Shown piece after piece: positions 9,660 through 18,660 of a DNA stretch of 64,000 nt; within the stretch, counting starts at the first letter, position 1, and each line of letters starts with the position of its first letter. The translations under genes were made by a program, and so were the position numbers. The notes under the pieces are model-generated. The model did no database searches. It was not told where the DNA came from and saw only the letters and a program-made list of their open reading frames with translations. The DNA is taken from NCBI RefSeq assembly GCF_001476285.1, contig NZ_LDRU01000016.1, positions 38,593-102,592 of the forward strand, in the 5' to 3' direction. This stretch comes from Microbacterium testaceum (lineage in GTDB: Bacteria > Actinomycetota > Actinomycetes > Actinomycetales > Microbacteriaceae).

Positions 9660-9790
9660 GGGGTCCCGGTGGCTTCGACGGGCTCAGCCACCTCGACGCA
9701 ACCGGGGGTCCCTGAGCTTTCCGAAGCGACCGGAACTCCCTCGGACGCCGGTGGCTTCGACGGGCACGGCCATGTCCGGCGCCGGGCCCG
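9660..9790. repeat. intergenic palindromic repeats (tcgacgggctc family)
   Basis: Upstream of purK, a 25-base palindrome at 9668-9692 (arms GGTGGCT/AGCCACC around a TCGACGGGCTC core) is followed by a partial copy at 9750-9764 and a CCTGAGCTTTCCGAAG segment between. Related copies lie at 17811-17912 and 63966-64000. They are REP-like dispersed repeats that translate to VEAT-like nonsense if read through. Confidence 0.7.
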
Positions 9791-9799
9791 CAGCCCGCG

Positions 9800-10354
9800 T
9801 CAGAGACCGACCGAGCCCGAACCGAACGCCTGGGAGTCGCGGTGCGCGAGGATCTGGTTGACCTCGACCTGGTCGACCAGGGTCTCGTGCAACAGCACGG
9901 CGTTCGGGACGTTCTTCAACCGCAACGGGGGCTCGACGCCGTTCGACAGCGTGAGCGTCCCCGCACCCCAGAGGCGCTGCAGAACGCCGCGCCGCATCTG
10001 GATCGAGTACCCGCGCACGTGCGAGATCTCCTGGGTGCGGGAGCCGAAGAAGCCCGAGCGCTCGATCACACGCCGGGTCGTGATCGTCCACGTGTGCGAC
10101 AGCCAGACGAGGTAGGGGACCACGACGAGGAGCAGCACGAGCGCGGCCGCCGTGCTCAGCAGCATCCAGTTCTCGAAAGGTGCGGGCAGATTGTCGTAGA
10201 AGTACGCCGTCGACCCGGCGACGCCGATCAGCACGATCGCCGACCACGCGAGACGTCGCGCGTGCGCGTGGATCCGCGCGATGCGCAGCTCGGGGGCAGC
10301 GGCACCGGGCGCCGGCATGCGCGGGCGTCCTCCGTAGCTGGTCGGCTGGGTCAC
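9800..10354 (-). CDS. PH-domain membrane protein (bacterial PH / DUF304 type)
   Basis: A 184-aa protein with two close transmembrane helices (~36-53 and ~65-87). A bacterial pleckstrin-homology-like domain follows, beginning with the typical WTITTRRVIERSGFF and continuing with EISHVRGYSIQMRRG and a GAGTLTLSN strand. Such proteins are small cytoplasm-facing membrane anchors of unknown function. The M. tuberculosis counterpart (Rv3278c, from memory) also sits beside birA. Translation would start at GTG 10354, six bases from CACAAT. The adjacent GAGAGG could instead act as a ribosome site. Confidence 0.85.
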   Translation of the reverse strand: MTQPTSYGGRPRMPAPGAAAPELRIARIHAHARRLAWSAIVLIGVAGSTAYFYDNLPAPFENWMLLSTAAALVLLLVVVPYLVWLSHTWTITTRRVIERSGFFGSRTQEISHVRGYSIQMRRGVLQRLWGAGTLTLSNGVEPPLRLKNVPNAVLLHETLVDQVEVNQILAHRDSQAFGSGSVGL

Positions 10355-10360
10355 CCTCTC

Positions 10361-10366
10361 ATTGTG
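10361..10366 (-). promoter_or_regulatory. -10 of leaderless promoter for the PH-domain gene
   Basis: CACAAT on the minus strand, six bases before the GTG at 10354. Confidence 0.5.
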
Positions 10367-10414
10367 CGGGTCGCGCGCCGCAGCCCGCGGCGCACACGCG
10401 GGACGCCCGGCGCC

Positions 10415-11197
10415 TCAGCGCACGTGCACCACGTCGCCGGCCGACACCGCCTCGACGATCGTTCCCGCCTCCACGACGAGTCGACCCGCCTCGTCGAGCC
10501 GGGTCGCGCGACCCGACAGTGTCGTCCCGTCGGGCATCGAGACCGACACATCGCGGCCGACCGTTGCGCAGAGCTTTTCGACGTCGCCGTGCACGCGGTC
10601 CTCGTGCCCGGCCGCGAGAGCTGCGAGAGACTCCGCGAGCCCCGAGACGTAGTCCGCCATCAGCTCGTCTTCGTCGCACTCCGCCCCGAGCGCCGCGAAG
10701 GACGTCGCGGTCGCCACGGGAAGGTCCGCCCGGCTCATCCGGGTGTTGACCCCCGCTCCGACGACGACGGTGTCGAAGGTCCCCGGCACCGCTTCGGCCA
10801 GGATGCCGCAGATCTTGCCGCCCTCCACGAGCACGTCGTTCGGCCACTTCAACTCCACCGTGCCGCCGTGCCCGCCGAGCTGGCCGCGCACCGCGCGGGT
10901 CATCGCCGCTCCGGCCACCAGGGGGATCCAGCCCCGCAGCGGCAGCGGCACCCGGGAGGCGTCCACGACGACCGAGACGGCGATCGCGGTTCCCGCGGGA
11001 GCGGTCCACGTGCGATCGAGGCGCCCGCGGCCCGCACGCTGGTCGCGCGTGACCAGAAGAGAGAGGTGCGGCCAACCGGCGGGGTCCGCCGTGACGGCCG
11101 CGACGACGTCGGCGTTCGTGGAATCGGTGGTCTCGACCACCTGGACGCGGGGGCTGACGGCGGCGGTGCGCGGGTATCCGGCTTCAGGGATCGGCAT
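10415..11197 (-). CDS. birA: biotin--[acetyl-CoA-carboxylase] ligase BirA
   Basis: A 260-aa biotin protein ligase that forms biotinyl-AMP and transfers biotin to the carrier Lys of AccBC, encoded 8 kb away. Seen: TTDSTNADV, the biotin/AMP loop QRAGRGRLDRTW, and KWPNDVLVEGGKICGIL, followed by the small C-terminal SH3-like domain (~205-260). There is no N-terminal DNA-binding domain, so it is enzyme only and not a repressor. The ATG at 11197 lies six bases after TAGGGT. A GTG two codons upstream is therefore less likely. It is divergent from accD. Confidence 0.95.
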   Translation of the reverse strand: MPIPEAGYPRTAAVSPRVQVVETTDSTNADVVAAVTADPAGWPHLSLLVTRDQRAGRGRLDRTWTAPAGTAIAVSVVVDASRVPLPLRGWIPLVAGAAMTRAVRGQLGGHGGTVELKWPNDVLVEGGKICGILAEAVPGTFDTVVVGAGVNTRMSRADLPVATATSFAALGAECDEDELMADYVSGLAESLAALAAGHEDRVHGDVEKLCATVGRDVSVSMPDGTTLSGRATRLDEAGRLVVEAGTIVEAVSAGDVVHVR

Positions 11198-11203
11198 GCC
11201 CAC

Positions 11204-11209
11204 ACCCTA
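11204..11209 (-). promoter_or_regulatory. -10 of leaderless birA promoter
   Basis: TAGGGT on the minus strand, exactly six bases before ATG 11197. It decides the start in favour of ATG over GTG 11203. Confidence 0.6.
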
Positions 11210-11355
11210 GGCAATCGCCGGCGCGGCGGCATCCGCTTGCGCTTCATCGTTCCGGCGGGTGCGGGCAGCGGCCCACACGCTTGACTGGACGGATGCCACA
11301 GCGCCTCGCCTATTCGCTTGTGCGCACCCTCCAACGTCGGCGACGAGGCTGTCGC

Positions 11356-11361
11356 TAGGGT
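11356..11361 (+). promoter_or_regulatory. -10 of accD promoter
   Basis: TAGGGT seven bases before GTG 11369. The spacer GGAAGGC could also act as a ribosome site if transcription began further upstream. Confidence 0.55.
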
Positions 11362-11368
11362 GGAAGGC

Positions 11369-12958
11369 GTGACCGACCAGCCCGATCTCTTCACCACCGC
11401 CGGCAAGATCGCGGACCTGCGCAACAGGTTCCAGGAGGCGGTCGTCGACGCCGAAGCCGCCGCGCGTGACAAGCAGCACGCGAAGGGCAAGCTCACCGCC
11501 CGCGAGCGCATCGAGATGCTGGTCGATCCGGGTTCCTTCGTCGAGCTCGACGAGTACGTGCGCCACCGCACCACCGCCTTCGGCATGGACAAGTCCCGTC
11601 CCTACGGCGACTCCGTCGTGACGGGGACGGGCACGATCCACGGCCGCACCGTCGCGGTCTACGCGCAGGACTTCTCGACCTTCGGCGGCTCGCTCGGCGA
11701 GGTCGCCGGCGACAAGATCATCAAGGTCATGGAGCTCGCGCTGCGCAGCGGCATCCCGATCATCGGCATCCTGGACTCCGGCGGCGCGCGCATCCAGGAG
11801 GGCGTGGTCGCCCTCGGCAAGTACGGCGAGATCTTCCGTCTCAACACCGCCGCCTCCGGCGTGATCCCGCAGATCTCGATCATCATGGGCCCCGCCGCCG
11901 GCGGCGCGGTGTACTCCCCCGCGCTCACCGACTTCGTCATCATGGTCGACAAGACCAGCCAGATGTTCGTCACCGGCCCCGACGTGATCAAGACCGTGAC
12001 CGGCGAAGACGTCGGCATGGAAGAACTCGGCGGCGCGCACACCCACAACACGCGCTCGGGCGTCGCGCACTACCTCGCGGACGACGAGGACGACGCGATC
12101 GACTACGCGCGCACACTGATCGGCTACCTGCCCGACAACAACCTCGCCGAGATCCCGGTGTACGAGACGCCGTTCGAGTTCGAGACGACGGATGCCGATC
12201 GCTCGCTGAACACGATCATCCCCGACTCGCCCAACCAGCCCTACGACATCCACACGGTGATCTCGGGGATCGTGGACGCCGGGGACTTCCTCGAGGTGCA
12301 GCCGCTGTTCGCCCCGAACATCGTGATCGGGTTCGGTCGCATCGAGGGCCGCACCGTCGGCATCATCGCCAACCAGCCCTCGCAGATGGCCGGCACGCTG
12401 AACATCGACGCGGGCGAGAAAGCCTCGCGCTTCGTGCGGTTCTGCGACGCGTTCTCGGTGCCGATCGTGACCCTTGTCGACGTGCCCGGGTACCTCCCCG
12501 GCACCGACCAGGAGTGGACCGGCGTCATCCGTCGTGGCGCGAAGCTCCTCTACGCCTACGCCGAGGCCACCGTGCCGCTGGTGACGGTCATCCTGCGCAA
12601 GGCATACGGCGGCGCGTACATCGTCATGGGCTCGAAGCAGCTCGGTGCCGACATCAACCTCGCCTGGCCGACCGCGGAGATCGCCGTCATGGGCGGCCAG
12701 GGCGCGGTCAACATCCTTTACCGCGGCGAGATCAAGCGGGCCGAGGAGGCCGGCGAAGACGTCGCGGCCGTGCGCACGCGCCTCGCGAACGAGTACACCT
12801 ACAACGTGGCATCCCCGTTCCTCGCCGCCGAGCGCGGCGAGCTCGACGGCATCATCGAGCCCGCGCAGACGCGCGTGTCGATCGCCAAGGCGCTGCGGGC
12901 GCTGCGCAACAAGCGCGCGAGCCTGCCCGCCAAGAAGCACGGGAACATCCCGCTGTGA
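11369..12958 (+). CDS. accD: acyl-CoA carboxylase beta (carboxyltransferase) subunit
   Basis: A 529-aa biotin-dependent carboxyltransferase of the AccD5/PccB family, which moves CO2 from carboxybiotin to acetyl- or propionyl-CoA. Two crotonase-like halves are seen: the N half with [26 protein letters not shown] and [18 protein letters not shown], and the C half with [25 protein letters not shown] and [14 protein letters not shown]. The frame opens upstream, but GTG 11369 next to the -10 starts the family's usual N-terminus. The stop overlaps accE (GTGA). With AccBC and AccE it would supply malonyl- or methylmalonyl-CoA for fatty acid synthesis. Acyl specificity cannot be read here. Confidence 0.96.
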   Translation: MTDQPDLFTTAGKIADLRNRFQEAVVDAEAAARDKQHAKGKLTARERIEMLVDPGSFVELDEYVRHRTTAFGMDKSRPYGDSVVTGTGTIHGRTVAVYAQDFSTFGGSLGEVAGDKIIKVMELALRSGIPIIGILDSGGARIQEGVVALGKYGEIFRLNTAASGVIPQISIIMGPAAGGAVYSPALTDFVIMVDKTSQMFVTGPDVIKTVTGEDVGMEELGGAHTHNTRSGVAHYLADDEDDAIDYARTLIGYLPDNNLAEIPVYETPFEFETTDADRSLNTIIPDSPNQPYDIHTVISGIVDAGDFLEVQPLFAPNIVIGFGRIEGRTVGIIANQPSQMAGTLNIDAGEKASRFVRFCDAFSVPIVTLVDVPGYLPGTDQEWTGVIRRGAKLLYAYAEATVPLVTVILRKAYGGAYIVMGSKQLGADINLAWPTAEIAVMGGQGAVNILYRGEIKRAEEAGEDVAAVRTRLANEYTYNVASPFLAAERGELDGIIEPAQTRVSIAKALRALRNKRASLPAKKHGNIPL

Positions 12959-13185
12959 GCGACACCCCGCTGGACCCGCCCGAGGCCGTCGCGCGCGTCG
13001 TGCGCGGAACTCCCACGCCCGAGGAACTCGCGGCCGCGATCGTCGTGGTGGGCGAAGCCTATGCCCGCGAGAGGGCGGATGCCACGGCTCCCGAGGCCGC
13101 GGCACGGTCGAGCTGGGAGCTGTCTGCGCGGGGTCTGCGGGCCCCGCTGAACCGCGACGCCGGCTGGCGCGGGTTCACGGGCTGA
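12955..13185 (+). CDS. accE: acyl-CoA carboxylase epsilon subunit AccE
   Basis: A 76-aa protein starting at a GTG that overlaps the accD stop by 4 bases. It is hidden inside a longer open frame that runs antisense to nothing else. It has the actinobacterial AccE pattern: [19 protein letters not shown], then an acidic/Ala linker, then a tail with [14 protein letters not shown] and a final GWRGF motif. AccE helps assemble the AccD-AccBC holoenzyme in actinomycetes. Same order as M. tuberculosis accD5-accE5 (Rv3280-Rv3281, from memory). Confidence 0.9.
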   Translation: MSDTPLDPPEAVARVVRGTPTPEELAAAIVVVGEAYARERADATAPEAAARSSWELSARGLRAPLNRDAGWRGFTG

Positions 13186-13497
13186 CTGTCCCCCGAAATA
13201 CCTACAGACGCGCTCGAGCACCTCACGGATACTGGAGGAGCTGGAACGCTTTGTGCGTTCGGCCGGGCCGCTCATCGAGCCGGTTCCGGCCACCGCGGCC
13301 GGTTTTCGGGTAACCGTCCGCATGGGTGAGGGGCCGGCGCTATCGCCGCCCCTCACCCCCATCCCCCTGGCTTGTTCGACTCCGGCGCGATGACGACCGG
13401 CGATCAGAACGCATGCCGAGTATTCGGTGTGCGGGGGCCTGCGGACACGCGGCCGGACAACACGGTCGATTCCCAAGGAGCGGATGCCCCGGGTGGT
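13186..13497. other. intergenic region without a convincing gene
   Basis: 312 bases between the convergent accE and the kinase-like membrane protein. It holds one strong hairpin (13324-13358) and a small GAACGC/GCGTTC hairpin near 13244. Short open frames lack ribosome sites and any recognisable protein, so no gene is called. Confidence 0.6.
13324..13358. terminator. terminator hairpin between convergent genes
   Basis: GGGTGAGGGG (13324-13333) pairs with CCCCTCACCC (13349-13358), and an inner CGGCG/CGCCG extends the stem. It is followed by a C-rich tract and lies downstream of both accE and the opposing operon. Confidence 0.75.
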
Positions 13498-14535
13498 TCA
13501 ACGGGGGCGACGGATCTCGCGCCAGAGGTCGACCTCGTCGTCGTCGCCGCCGGCACCCTCGCCGGTCGAGCGGCCCACGACCGTGACAGCGATCCCGTTG
13601 TGCGGCGACGTGCGGATGATGAGCCGCTCCGACACGGCGCCGCGCAGGATGTCGGCGAGCTCGGCCCGAATCTCCCCGAGCGCCGGCGCATCGAGACCGT
13701 CGAGGCCGCCCTCGTCGAACAGGGTGACCGCCGAGCCGCGGCGCCGTGCGGCGTCGATCTCCGCGCGCACGCCCTGGTCGAGCAGACGAGGACTCCGCAA
13801 CTCGTCGCGGAGGCTCTGCTCGGCCAGGCGCGCGGTATCCCTCTCGGAAGGGCGGAGGTTGCCGCCGGTCTCGATCACGCGAGCGAGCACCGGTCCAGCG
13901 ATCGCGAGTGCGCGCTGGACGTGCAGTCGGCGCTCCCGCTGGCGGCCGCTCTGCGCGGCCTGCCACGCGGACGCCGCCTGCTGCAGGTCGGACAACTGGG
14001 CCGCGTCGCGCGCGGTGCGGTCGAGGGCGATCGACATGAGCTGGGCCAGGATGACCCAGACGAGCGACCCGACGAGTCCGAGACTGAGCGCGGACAGCAC
14101 CCCGAGCCACACGGATGCGGACACGGCGAGCACCACCATGCCGATCCACGCGACGATCGGCCGGTGCCGAACCATGACGATGGTCATGAGGGCGCCGATA
14201 CCGCCGATGACCCACGTGACGAAGGGCTGCGTCCGCCCGTCGGGCACGACGGCGAGGAAAGCCGCGTTCGGCACCACGGCCGACGCCACGAGCGCGAGGG
14301 CCGCGGCCCACCCGGGAATCGTCGATCGCTCGCCGGGCGTTCCGACCGGGGCGCCAGGACGACGCGAACCGGGCAACAGGATCCACAGCCACGCGATCGG
14401 CAGGTAGAGCACCAGTGCGGCGATGATCAACCAGCCCCGCTCCACCGTCTCGGGACTCGTCCACAGCAGACCGCGCGCCGCGAGATACGCCGTGAAGGCG
14501 AGCGCGATCACGGACAGCACGGCGCGGACGGTCAC
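13498..14535 (-). CDS. membrane protein with kinase-like C-terminus, third member of a two-component operon
   Basis: 345 aa. Four to six hydrophobic segments lie between ~5 and 170. A helical region with RRLHVQRALAIAGPVL and a ~110-residue alpha/beta tail follow. The overall plan copies the sensor kinase immediately upstream, but no phospho-His motif and no clear N or G boxes of the ATPase are visible, so it is probably not an active kinase. GTG 14535 overlaps the kinase stop (GTGA). An ATG seven codons earlier lies inside the kinase gene. It may be a decayed paralogue or an accessory subunit that modulates signalling. No named family was recognised. Confidence 0.75.
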   Translation of the reverse strand: MTVRAVLSVIALAFTAYLAARGLLWTSPETVERGWLIIAALVLYLPIAWLWILLPGSRRPGAPVGTPGERSTIPGWAAALALVASAVVPNAAFLAVVPDGRTQPFVTWVIGGIGALMTIVMVRHRPIVAWIGMVVLAVSASVWLGVLSALSLGLVGSLVWVILAQLMSIALDRTARDAAQLSDLQQAASAWQAAQSGRQRERRLHVQRALAIAGPVLARVIETGGNLRPSERDTARLAEQSLRDELRSPRLLDQGVRAEIDAARRRGSAVTLFDEGGLDGLDAPALGEIRAELADILRGAVSERLIIRTSPHNGIAVTVVGRSTGEGAGGDDDEVDLWREIRRPR

Positions 14536-15803
14536 CAGCGGTCCCCGCTCTCCCACTCGAGGGTCACGGTGGTGCCCGAAGGCCCGGATTCGATGTCCGA
14601 GCGTCCGCCCACCGCCGTCACGCGCGCCATGATCGATCCGCGGATGCCGAGGCGATCCGCCGGGATCGCGTCGAGGTCGAATCCGGCACCCGCGTCGCGC
14701 ACCCGCACGACGACGCTTCCGGGATCGGCATAGCCCGACACCTCGACGGCGAGCCCGCGCGCCTCGGCGTGCTGGACGGCGTTGGCGACCGCCTGCATGG
14801 CCGCGAGGACGAGCGCGCGCGCAACCCGTCCCGGGACACGCGGCGTGGCATCGTCGAGTCGCCGTCGAACGGTGAGGTTCACGCCGAAATCGCGTGCGGA
14901 TGCCTCGATGTCGTCGGCGAGACCCGCGGCATCCACCGGCGCGTCGCTGCCCTCGAGAGCATCCTTCTCAGCGTTCGCGAGGCGAGTCAGCGCCTCCCGC
15001 GCCATGCTCACCGCGAGCGTGCGTTCCCGCGGCGTCGAAGCCCGCTCCGCCGCGAGGAGCGCTCCCAGGACGCTGTCGTGCATGAGAGCGGCGACCGCCA
15101 CACGCTCGTTCTCCGTCGCCGCGGTGGCGGCCGCCTCCGCGTAGCTCGACACCGCCTGCGCGCGCGTCTCGTCGACGTGGGTGGCGATCGAGCGATACAT
15201 CCAGACCAGTGTCACCAGCACGCTGCCGAGGATCAGGGCGAATGACACGTCGAGGGCGACCGGAACGAAGAACTCGCTGCGGCCGCCGGCCTGGATCAGC
15301 CGCACCACACCGAAGAGAAGAGGAGCCGCAACCGTCCAGACGACCTGCAGCGACATCGGGAAGGCGACGACGGCCGCCACGGTCGCCACGTTGATCAGGT
15401 AGAAGATCCAGGGGTTCTCCAACGGCGACGGGGGTGGCCCTCCGGCTGTCGCGACGGGCCAGAGCGCCAGAGCGACCATGAAGACGACGGCGAACAGTCC
15501 GGTGAACACCCGCGCGAAACGCCCGACGGCGCATGCCACGATCATCGCGGCGAGCGGGACGAAGACCCCGAGTGCCAACGGGAGGTGCCAGCCGTCGCGC
15601 TCGTCGGCGCGGCCGAAAGCCGCCACCAGCGCCTGGGCTCCCAGAGCGAGAGACGCCGGGCCGACGAAGATCGTCAGGACGCGTTCGATGCGGTTCTGGG
15701 TGAACGAGCCGGGGTCGTCACGGGATTCGCGCGAGTGCGGGATCCGCCCCCAGGCCTCCTCGAGAACCGTCCGCTGGGCCTCCGAGCGGAGGTTGTCAGA
15801 CAT
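14532..15803 (-). CDS. sensor histidine kinase (NarL/LuxR-partner type)
   Basis: A 423-aa membrane kinase. Five or six hydrophobic segments between ~42 and 202 form the sensor, with almost no extracytoplasmic domain. A helical dimerisation region then carries the phospho-acceptor in AALMHDSVLGALL (His242). The ATPase domain shows the N box (AVANAVQHAEA) and a G box (VRDAGAGFDLD, then LGIRGSI). It would phosphorylate the LuxR-type regulator whose gene it overlaps by 8 bases. The lack of an outer domain suggests sensing of membrane state or a membrane-soluble cue. The signal is unknown. Confidence 0.9.
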   Translation of the reverse strand: MSDNLRSEAQRTVLEEAWGRIPHSRESRDDPGSFTQNRIERVLTIFVGPASLALGAQALVAAFGRADERDGWHLPLALGVFVPLAAMIVACAVGRFARVFTGLFAVVFMVALALWPVATAGGPPPSPLENPWIFYLINVATVAAVVAFPMSLQVVWTVAAPLLFGVVRLIQAGGRSEFFVPVALDVSFALILGSVLVTLVWMYRSIATHVDETRAQAVSSYAEAAATAATENERVAVAALMHDSVLGALLAAERASTPRERTLAVSMAREALTRLANAEKDALEGSDAPVDAAGLADDIEASARDFGVNLTVRRRLDDATPRVPGRVARALVLAAMQAVANAVQHAEARGLAVEVSGYADPGSVVVRVRDAGAGFDLDAIPADRLGIRGSIMARVTAVGGRSDIESGPSGTTVTLEWESGDRW

Positions 15804-16461
15804 CGTTCCCGGCTTCGGGGGCGTCTTGCAGGATGCCGTCCTCCATCGCCCGCCGCAGCAGGTCGACCTTCGTCGGGGCGGGACGGCCGACCTCGACGTA
15901 CTTCACGCGGACGCGCGTGATGTTCTCTTTCGCGGTGGAATACGCCACGCCCAGACGGTCGGCGACGGCCTTCAGCGGCAGTCCCGCCGCGTACAGGCGC
16001 AGGACCTCCCGTTCGCGGGCGGACAGCTGCGCGTCCGCGAAGGCACGGTCGCCCTCGACGGCACTGGCCCATTCGACGTTGTCGAGCAGGTCGCCGCGCG
16101 CAACCGTCCTGATCGCACCGAGCACCTCGTGCGTCGGGGACGATTTGCTCACGATGCCCGCCGCTCCCGCGGCCAGGGCCTCGCGCACGGCCGCCGGGCG
16201 GTCAGCGACGCTATGGATGATCACGCTCGAGCCGTCGCGCACGACACGGTCGACGTTCTCGGAGACGGTCGTACCGTCGCCGAGGGTGAGGTCGAGAACC
16301 ACGACGTCGGCCGGGGACTGGACCGCTGCGCGACGCCAGTCGAGGTACGCGGCGACGTTCGCACCCGAGAACACGACCTCGGTCGTGGCGGTCTGGGTGA
16401 GCGCCGCCTCGAGACCGAGACGAACCGACTCGTGATCATCGATGAGGGCGACGCGCGTCAT
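15796..16461 (-). CDS. LuxR/NarL family response regulator
   Basis: A 221-aa DNA-binding regulator. The receiver domain spans ~1-120: VALIDDHE with the acidic pair, phospho-acceptor Asp57 in VVVLDLTL, and the conserved Lys in GIVSKSS. The C-terminal HTH begins at LSAREREVLRLYAAGLPLKA and includes VAYSTAKENITRVRVKY. The start is ATG 16461, six bases after TACGAT, because the upstream codons are not receiver-like. It is first in the operon with the kinase and the kinase-like membrane protein. Targets are not evident from the window. Confidence 0.93.
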   Translation of the reverse strand: MTRVALIDDHESVRLGLEAALTQTATTEVVFSGANVAAYLDWRRAAVQSPADVVVLDLTLGDGTTVSENVDRVVRDGSSVIIHSVADRPAAVREALAAGAAGIVSKSSPTHEVLGAIRTVARGDLLDNVEWASAVEGDRAFADAQLSAREREVLRLYAAGLPLKAVADRLGVAYSTAKENITRVRVKYVEVGRPAPTKVDLLRRAMEDGILQDAPEAGNDV

Positions 16462-16467
16462 CCCCTC

Positions 16468-16473
16468 ATCGTA
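16468..16473 (-). promoter_or_regulatory. -10 of the response-regulator operon
   Basis: TACGAT on the minus strand, six bases before ATG 16461. The spacer GAGGGG might also act as a ribosome site. Confidence 0.55.
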
Positions 16474-16521
16474 TCCACGGGATTTCTCGGCGCACGGTCT
16501 GGACATCCCCCGATCGGCGGG

Positions 16522-17775
16522 TCATCGGCGCAGAACGACGACCGCTTCGACGTGATGGGTGTGGGGGAAGAGATCGACTCCGCGGATGCCGTTCGCGGCG
16601 ACGTAACCGTGTTCGGCGAAGGTGGCCAGGTCGCGCGAGAGCGCCACCGGGTCGCACGCGACGTACACGACCGTCGCCGGTGCCAACGCCGCGATGCCCT
16701 CGACGACCTCGCGCCCGGCGCCCGCGCGGGGCGGGTCGAGCAGGACGACGCCGCGGGACAGACGTTCGCGCTCTCGCTCCGACGCGCCGGCGGCGAGCGC
16801 CGCGACGAATCGATCCGCCCGGGCCGTCTCGGCCCGGGCCCCGATCCACTCCGCGAGGTTCTCTCCGGCGTGTTCTGTCGCGCGCGGGTCGGACTCGACG
16901 CTGATCACGCGCGTCGACGAACCGCCCATCTCGGCGAGCGTCGCCGCGAACAGGCCGACACCGCCGTAGAGGTCGAGATGGAGCCCCTCGGGGTCGACTC
17001 CCCCGGCCGCCGTCAGCTCGTCTCGAACGAGACCGGCCAGGGTCCGCGCGGCCAGCCGGTGCACCTGCCAGAAGCCTCCCGCGTCCACCCGGAACACGCG
17101 CTCGCCGACCCGCTCCTCGACGACCTCGGGGGTCGGACGAGAGCGGTCGCCGTCCGGACGCGCCAGCACGCGCACGCGTCCGTCGGCCGGCTGCACGAGG
17201 TCGACGCGTCCGGGTCGCGCTCCGCGCACGGCGAGAGCGGCCCGCGCGACCTCGGCCGTGGCCAAGGGCAGGTCGGGGGTTTCGACGACGCGGTGCGAGC
17301 GCGCCGCGTACGCGCCGACCCGACCGCCCTCGTCGACGTGCAAGCTCAGGCGCGTGCGCCAGCCCGTGCCGTCCGCCGCCTCGACATCGTCGGCGGTCCC
17401 CGCCGAGCGCACGTCGACCGGGAGGTCGAGCTTGCCCACGCGTTCGAGAGCCTCGCGGATGACGCGTTCCTTCAGCCGTCGTTGATGCCCGAGCTCGATA
17501 TGACCGAACTCGGCCCCACCGGGGCGATCCTCGGGCACCACGTCGATGTCGGCCGCCGCCCAGACGTGCCGCTGGCGCTCGGGAGCAGCCTCGAGCACGT
17601 CGACGGCGTCGGCCCGCCAGAACGCCTTCTTGCGCGTGTCGGTGACACGCGCCCGCACGCGCTCCCCGGGAAGGGTGTCGGGTACGAAGACCACGCGGCC
17701 CTCGTGACGACCGACGAACACTCCCCCGTGGGCGATGCCGGTGATGTCGAGATCGATGAGGTCGCCGTCGTGCAT
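16522..17775 (-). CDS. TrmA-family 23S rRNA/tRNA (uracil-5-)-methyltransferase
   Basis: A 417-aa SAM-dependent RNA methyltransferase of the RlmD/TrmA class. An N-terminal TRAM domain (~1-60, GIAHGGVFVGRHEGRVVFV) binds RNA. The C-terminal Rossmann domain shows LDLYGGVGLFAATLAEMGG for SAM, VVLLDPPRAG, and the catalytic Cys in VVYVACDPVALSRDLA. The usual N-terminal 4Fe-4S Cys set is not seen. The exact uridine target cannot be told. It is monocistronic, with CAGGCT six bases before the ATG. Confidence 0.9.
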   Translation of the reverse strand: MHDGDLIDLDITGIAHGGVFVGRHEGRVVFVPDTLPGERVRARVTDTRKKAFWRADAVDVLEAAPERQRHVWAAADIDVVPEDRPGGAEFGHIELGHQRRLKERVIREALERVGKLDLPVDVRSAGTADDVEAADGTGWRTRLSLHVDEGGRVGAYAARSHRVVETPDLPLATAEVARAALAVRGARPGRVDLVQPADGRVRVLARPDGDRSRPTPEVVEERVGERVFRVDAGGFWQVHRLAARTLAGLVRDELTAAGGVDPEGLHLDLYGGVGLFAATLAEMGGSSTRVISVESDPRATEHAGENLAEWIGARAETARADRFVAALAAGASERERERLSRGVVLLDPPRAGAGREVVEGIAALAPATVVYVACDPVALSRDLATFAEHGYVAANGIRGVDLFPHTHHVEAVVVLRR

Positions 17776-17781
17776 GGTCCG

Positions 17782-17787
17782 AGCCTG
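17782..17787 (-). promoter_or_regulatory. -10 of the methyltransferase gene
   Basis: CAGGCT on the minus strand, six bases before ATG 17775. Confidence 0.45.
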
Positions 17788-17810
17788 TCACACGCGGCCG
17801 TGATATCGCC

Positions 17811-17912
17811 GGTCCGGCGGCCTCGACCGGCTCCGCCACCTCCGCCGCCAGGACACGGCGCCCGTCCAAGGGTCCGGTGGCTTCGACCGGCTCAGCCACC
17901 TCCGCCGCCAGG
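17811..17912. repeat. tandem pair of REP-like repeats
   Basis: Two near-identical 42-base units start at 17811 and 17871 (60-base period, about three differences). Each holds a TCGACCGGCTC core inside a GGTGG/CCACC palindrome. They are the same family as the copies near 9.7 kb and at the window end, and lie between divergent promoters of the methyltransferase and maf. Confidence 0.75.
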
Positions 17913-17923
17913 GCCGGGATGAG

Positions 17924-17929
17924 TACCGT
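17924..17929 (+). promoter_or_regulatory. -10 of leaderless maf promoter
   Basis: TACCGT six bases before ATG 17936. Confidence 0.5.
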
Positions 17930-17935
17930 GGACGC

Positions 17936-18583
17936 ATGCGCGTGTGCCTGGCATCCACTTCTCCCGCTCGTCTCATGCTCCTGCGGCAGGCCGGCATCGA
18001 GCCCGAGGCGCGGGCGCCGCAGGTGGACGAGGAGGCCGTGATCGCGGAAGTCGAGGCAGCGAGCGGTCGACGTCTTCCCGCTCCCGAGCACGTGCTGCTC
18101 CTCGCGCGGCGCAAGGCCGCCGATGTCGCCCTCCGTCTGCACGAGGAGGACCCGAGCTTCGACGGCGTGGTGATCGGGGGCGACTCGATGTTCGAGCTCG
18201 GCGACGAGATCCTCGGCAAGCCGTACACGCCCGAGGCCGCCACGGAACGCTGGCGCGGCATGAGGGGACGCACCGGGATCCTGCATTCGGGACACAGCGT
18301 GTTCCGCGTGGCCCCCGGCGCTACGCCCACCGAGGCGCACGCGGTCGCCGAGGCGAGCGTGACCTTCGCAGCCGATGTGGACGACGACGAGATCGCCGCC
18401 TATGTCGCCAGCGGCGAGCCGCTGCTGGTCGCGGGGGCGTTCACCGTGGACAGTCTCGGCGGCGCCTTCATCGAGCGAGTCGAGGGCGATCCATCGACCG
18501 TTGTCGGGATGTCGCTGTCCACCGTGCGCCGACTCGTCCGAGAGCTCGGGGTCTCGTGGACGAGCCTCTGGAATCGTTCGTAG
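17936..18583 (+). CDS. maf: Maf family nucleotide pyrophosphatase
   Basis: A 215-aa Maf protein. These enzymes hydrolyse modified or non-canonical nucleoside triphosphates such as m5UTP, UTP or dTTP. Seen: the N-terminal LASTSPARLMLLRQAGI loop, GGDSMFELGDEILGKP with the catalytic Asp, RTGILHSGHSV, and the C-terminal IERVEGDPSTVVGMSL. The last two are characteristic of the family. It stands between the AccD-AccE and AccBC genes as in other actinobacteria, a positional link with no known functional reason. Confidence 0.93.
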   Translation: MRVCLASTSPARLMLLRQAGIEPEARAPQVDEEAVIAEVEAASGRRLPAPEHVLLLARRKAADVALRLHEEDPSFDGVVIGGDSMFELGDEILGKPYTPEAATERWRGMRGRTGILHSGHSVFRVAPGATPTEAHAVAEASVTFAADVDDDEIAAYVASGEPLLVAGAFTVDSLGGAFIERVEGDPSTVVGMSLSTVRRLVRELGVSWTSLWNRS

Positions 18584-18648
18584 GGTCTCGCACACGTTTT
18601 TCGGCGTTTCTTGTCGAGGAGGGTCAAAAGACCGGGGTACCCCCTCGC

Positions 18649-18654
18649 TAGGCT
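18649..18654 (+). promoter_or_regulatory. -10 of accBC promoter
   Basis: TAGGCT six bases before ATG 18661. The spacer GGGAGG doubles as a possible ribosome site. Confidence 0.6.
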
Positions 18655-18660
18655 GGGAGG

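Noticed and set aside
13372..14733. Plus-strand open frame over the kinase-like membrane protein
   Set aside because: No motif. It is antisense to a well-coupled operon.
17811..17912. Possible CRISPR because of spaced repeats
   Set aside because: There are only two units, each itself palindromic, and no cas genes are present in the window.
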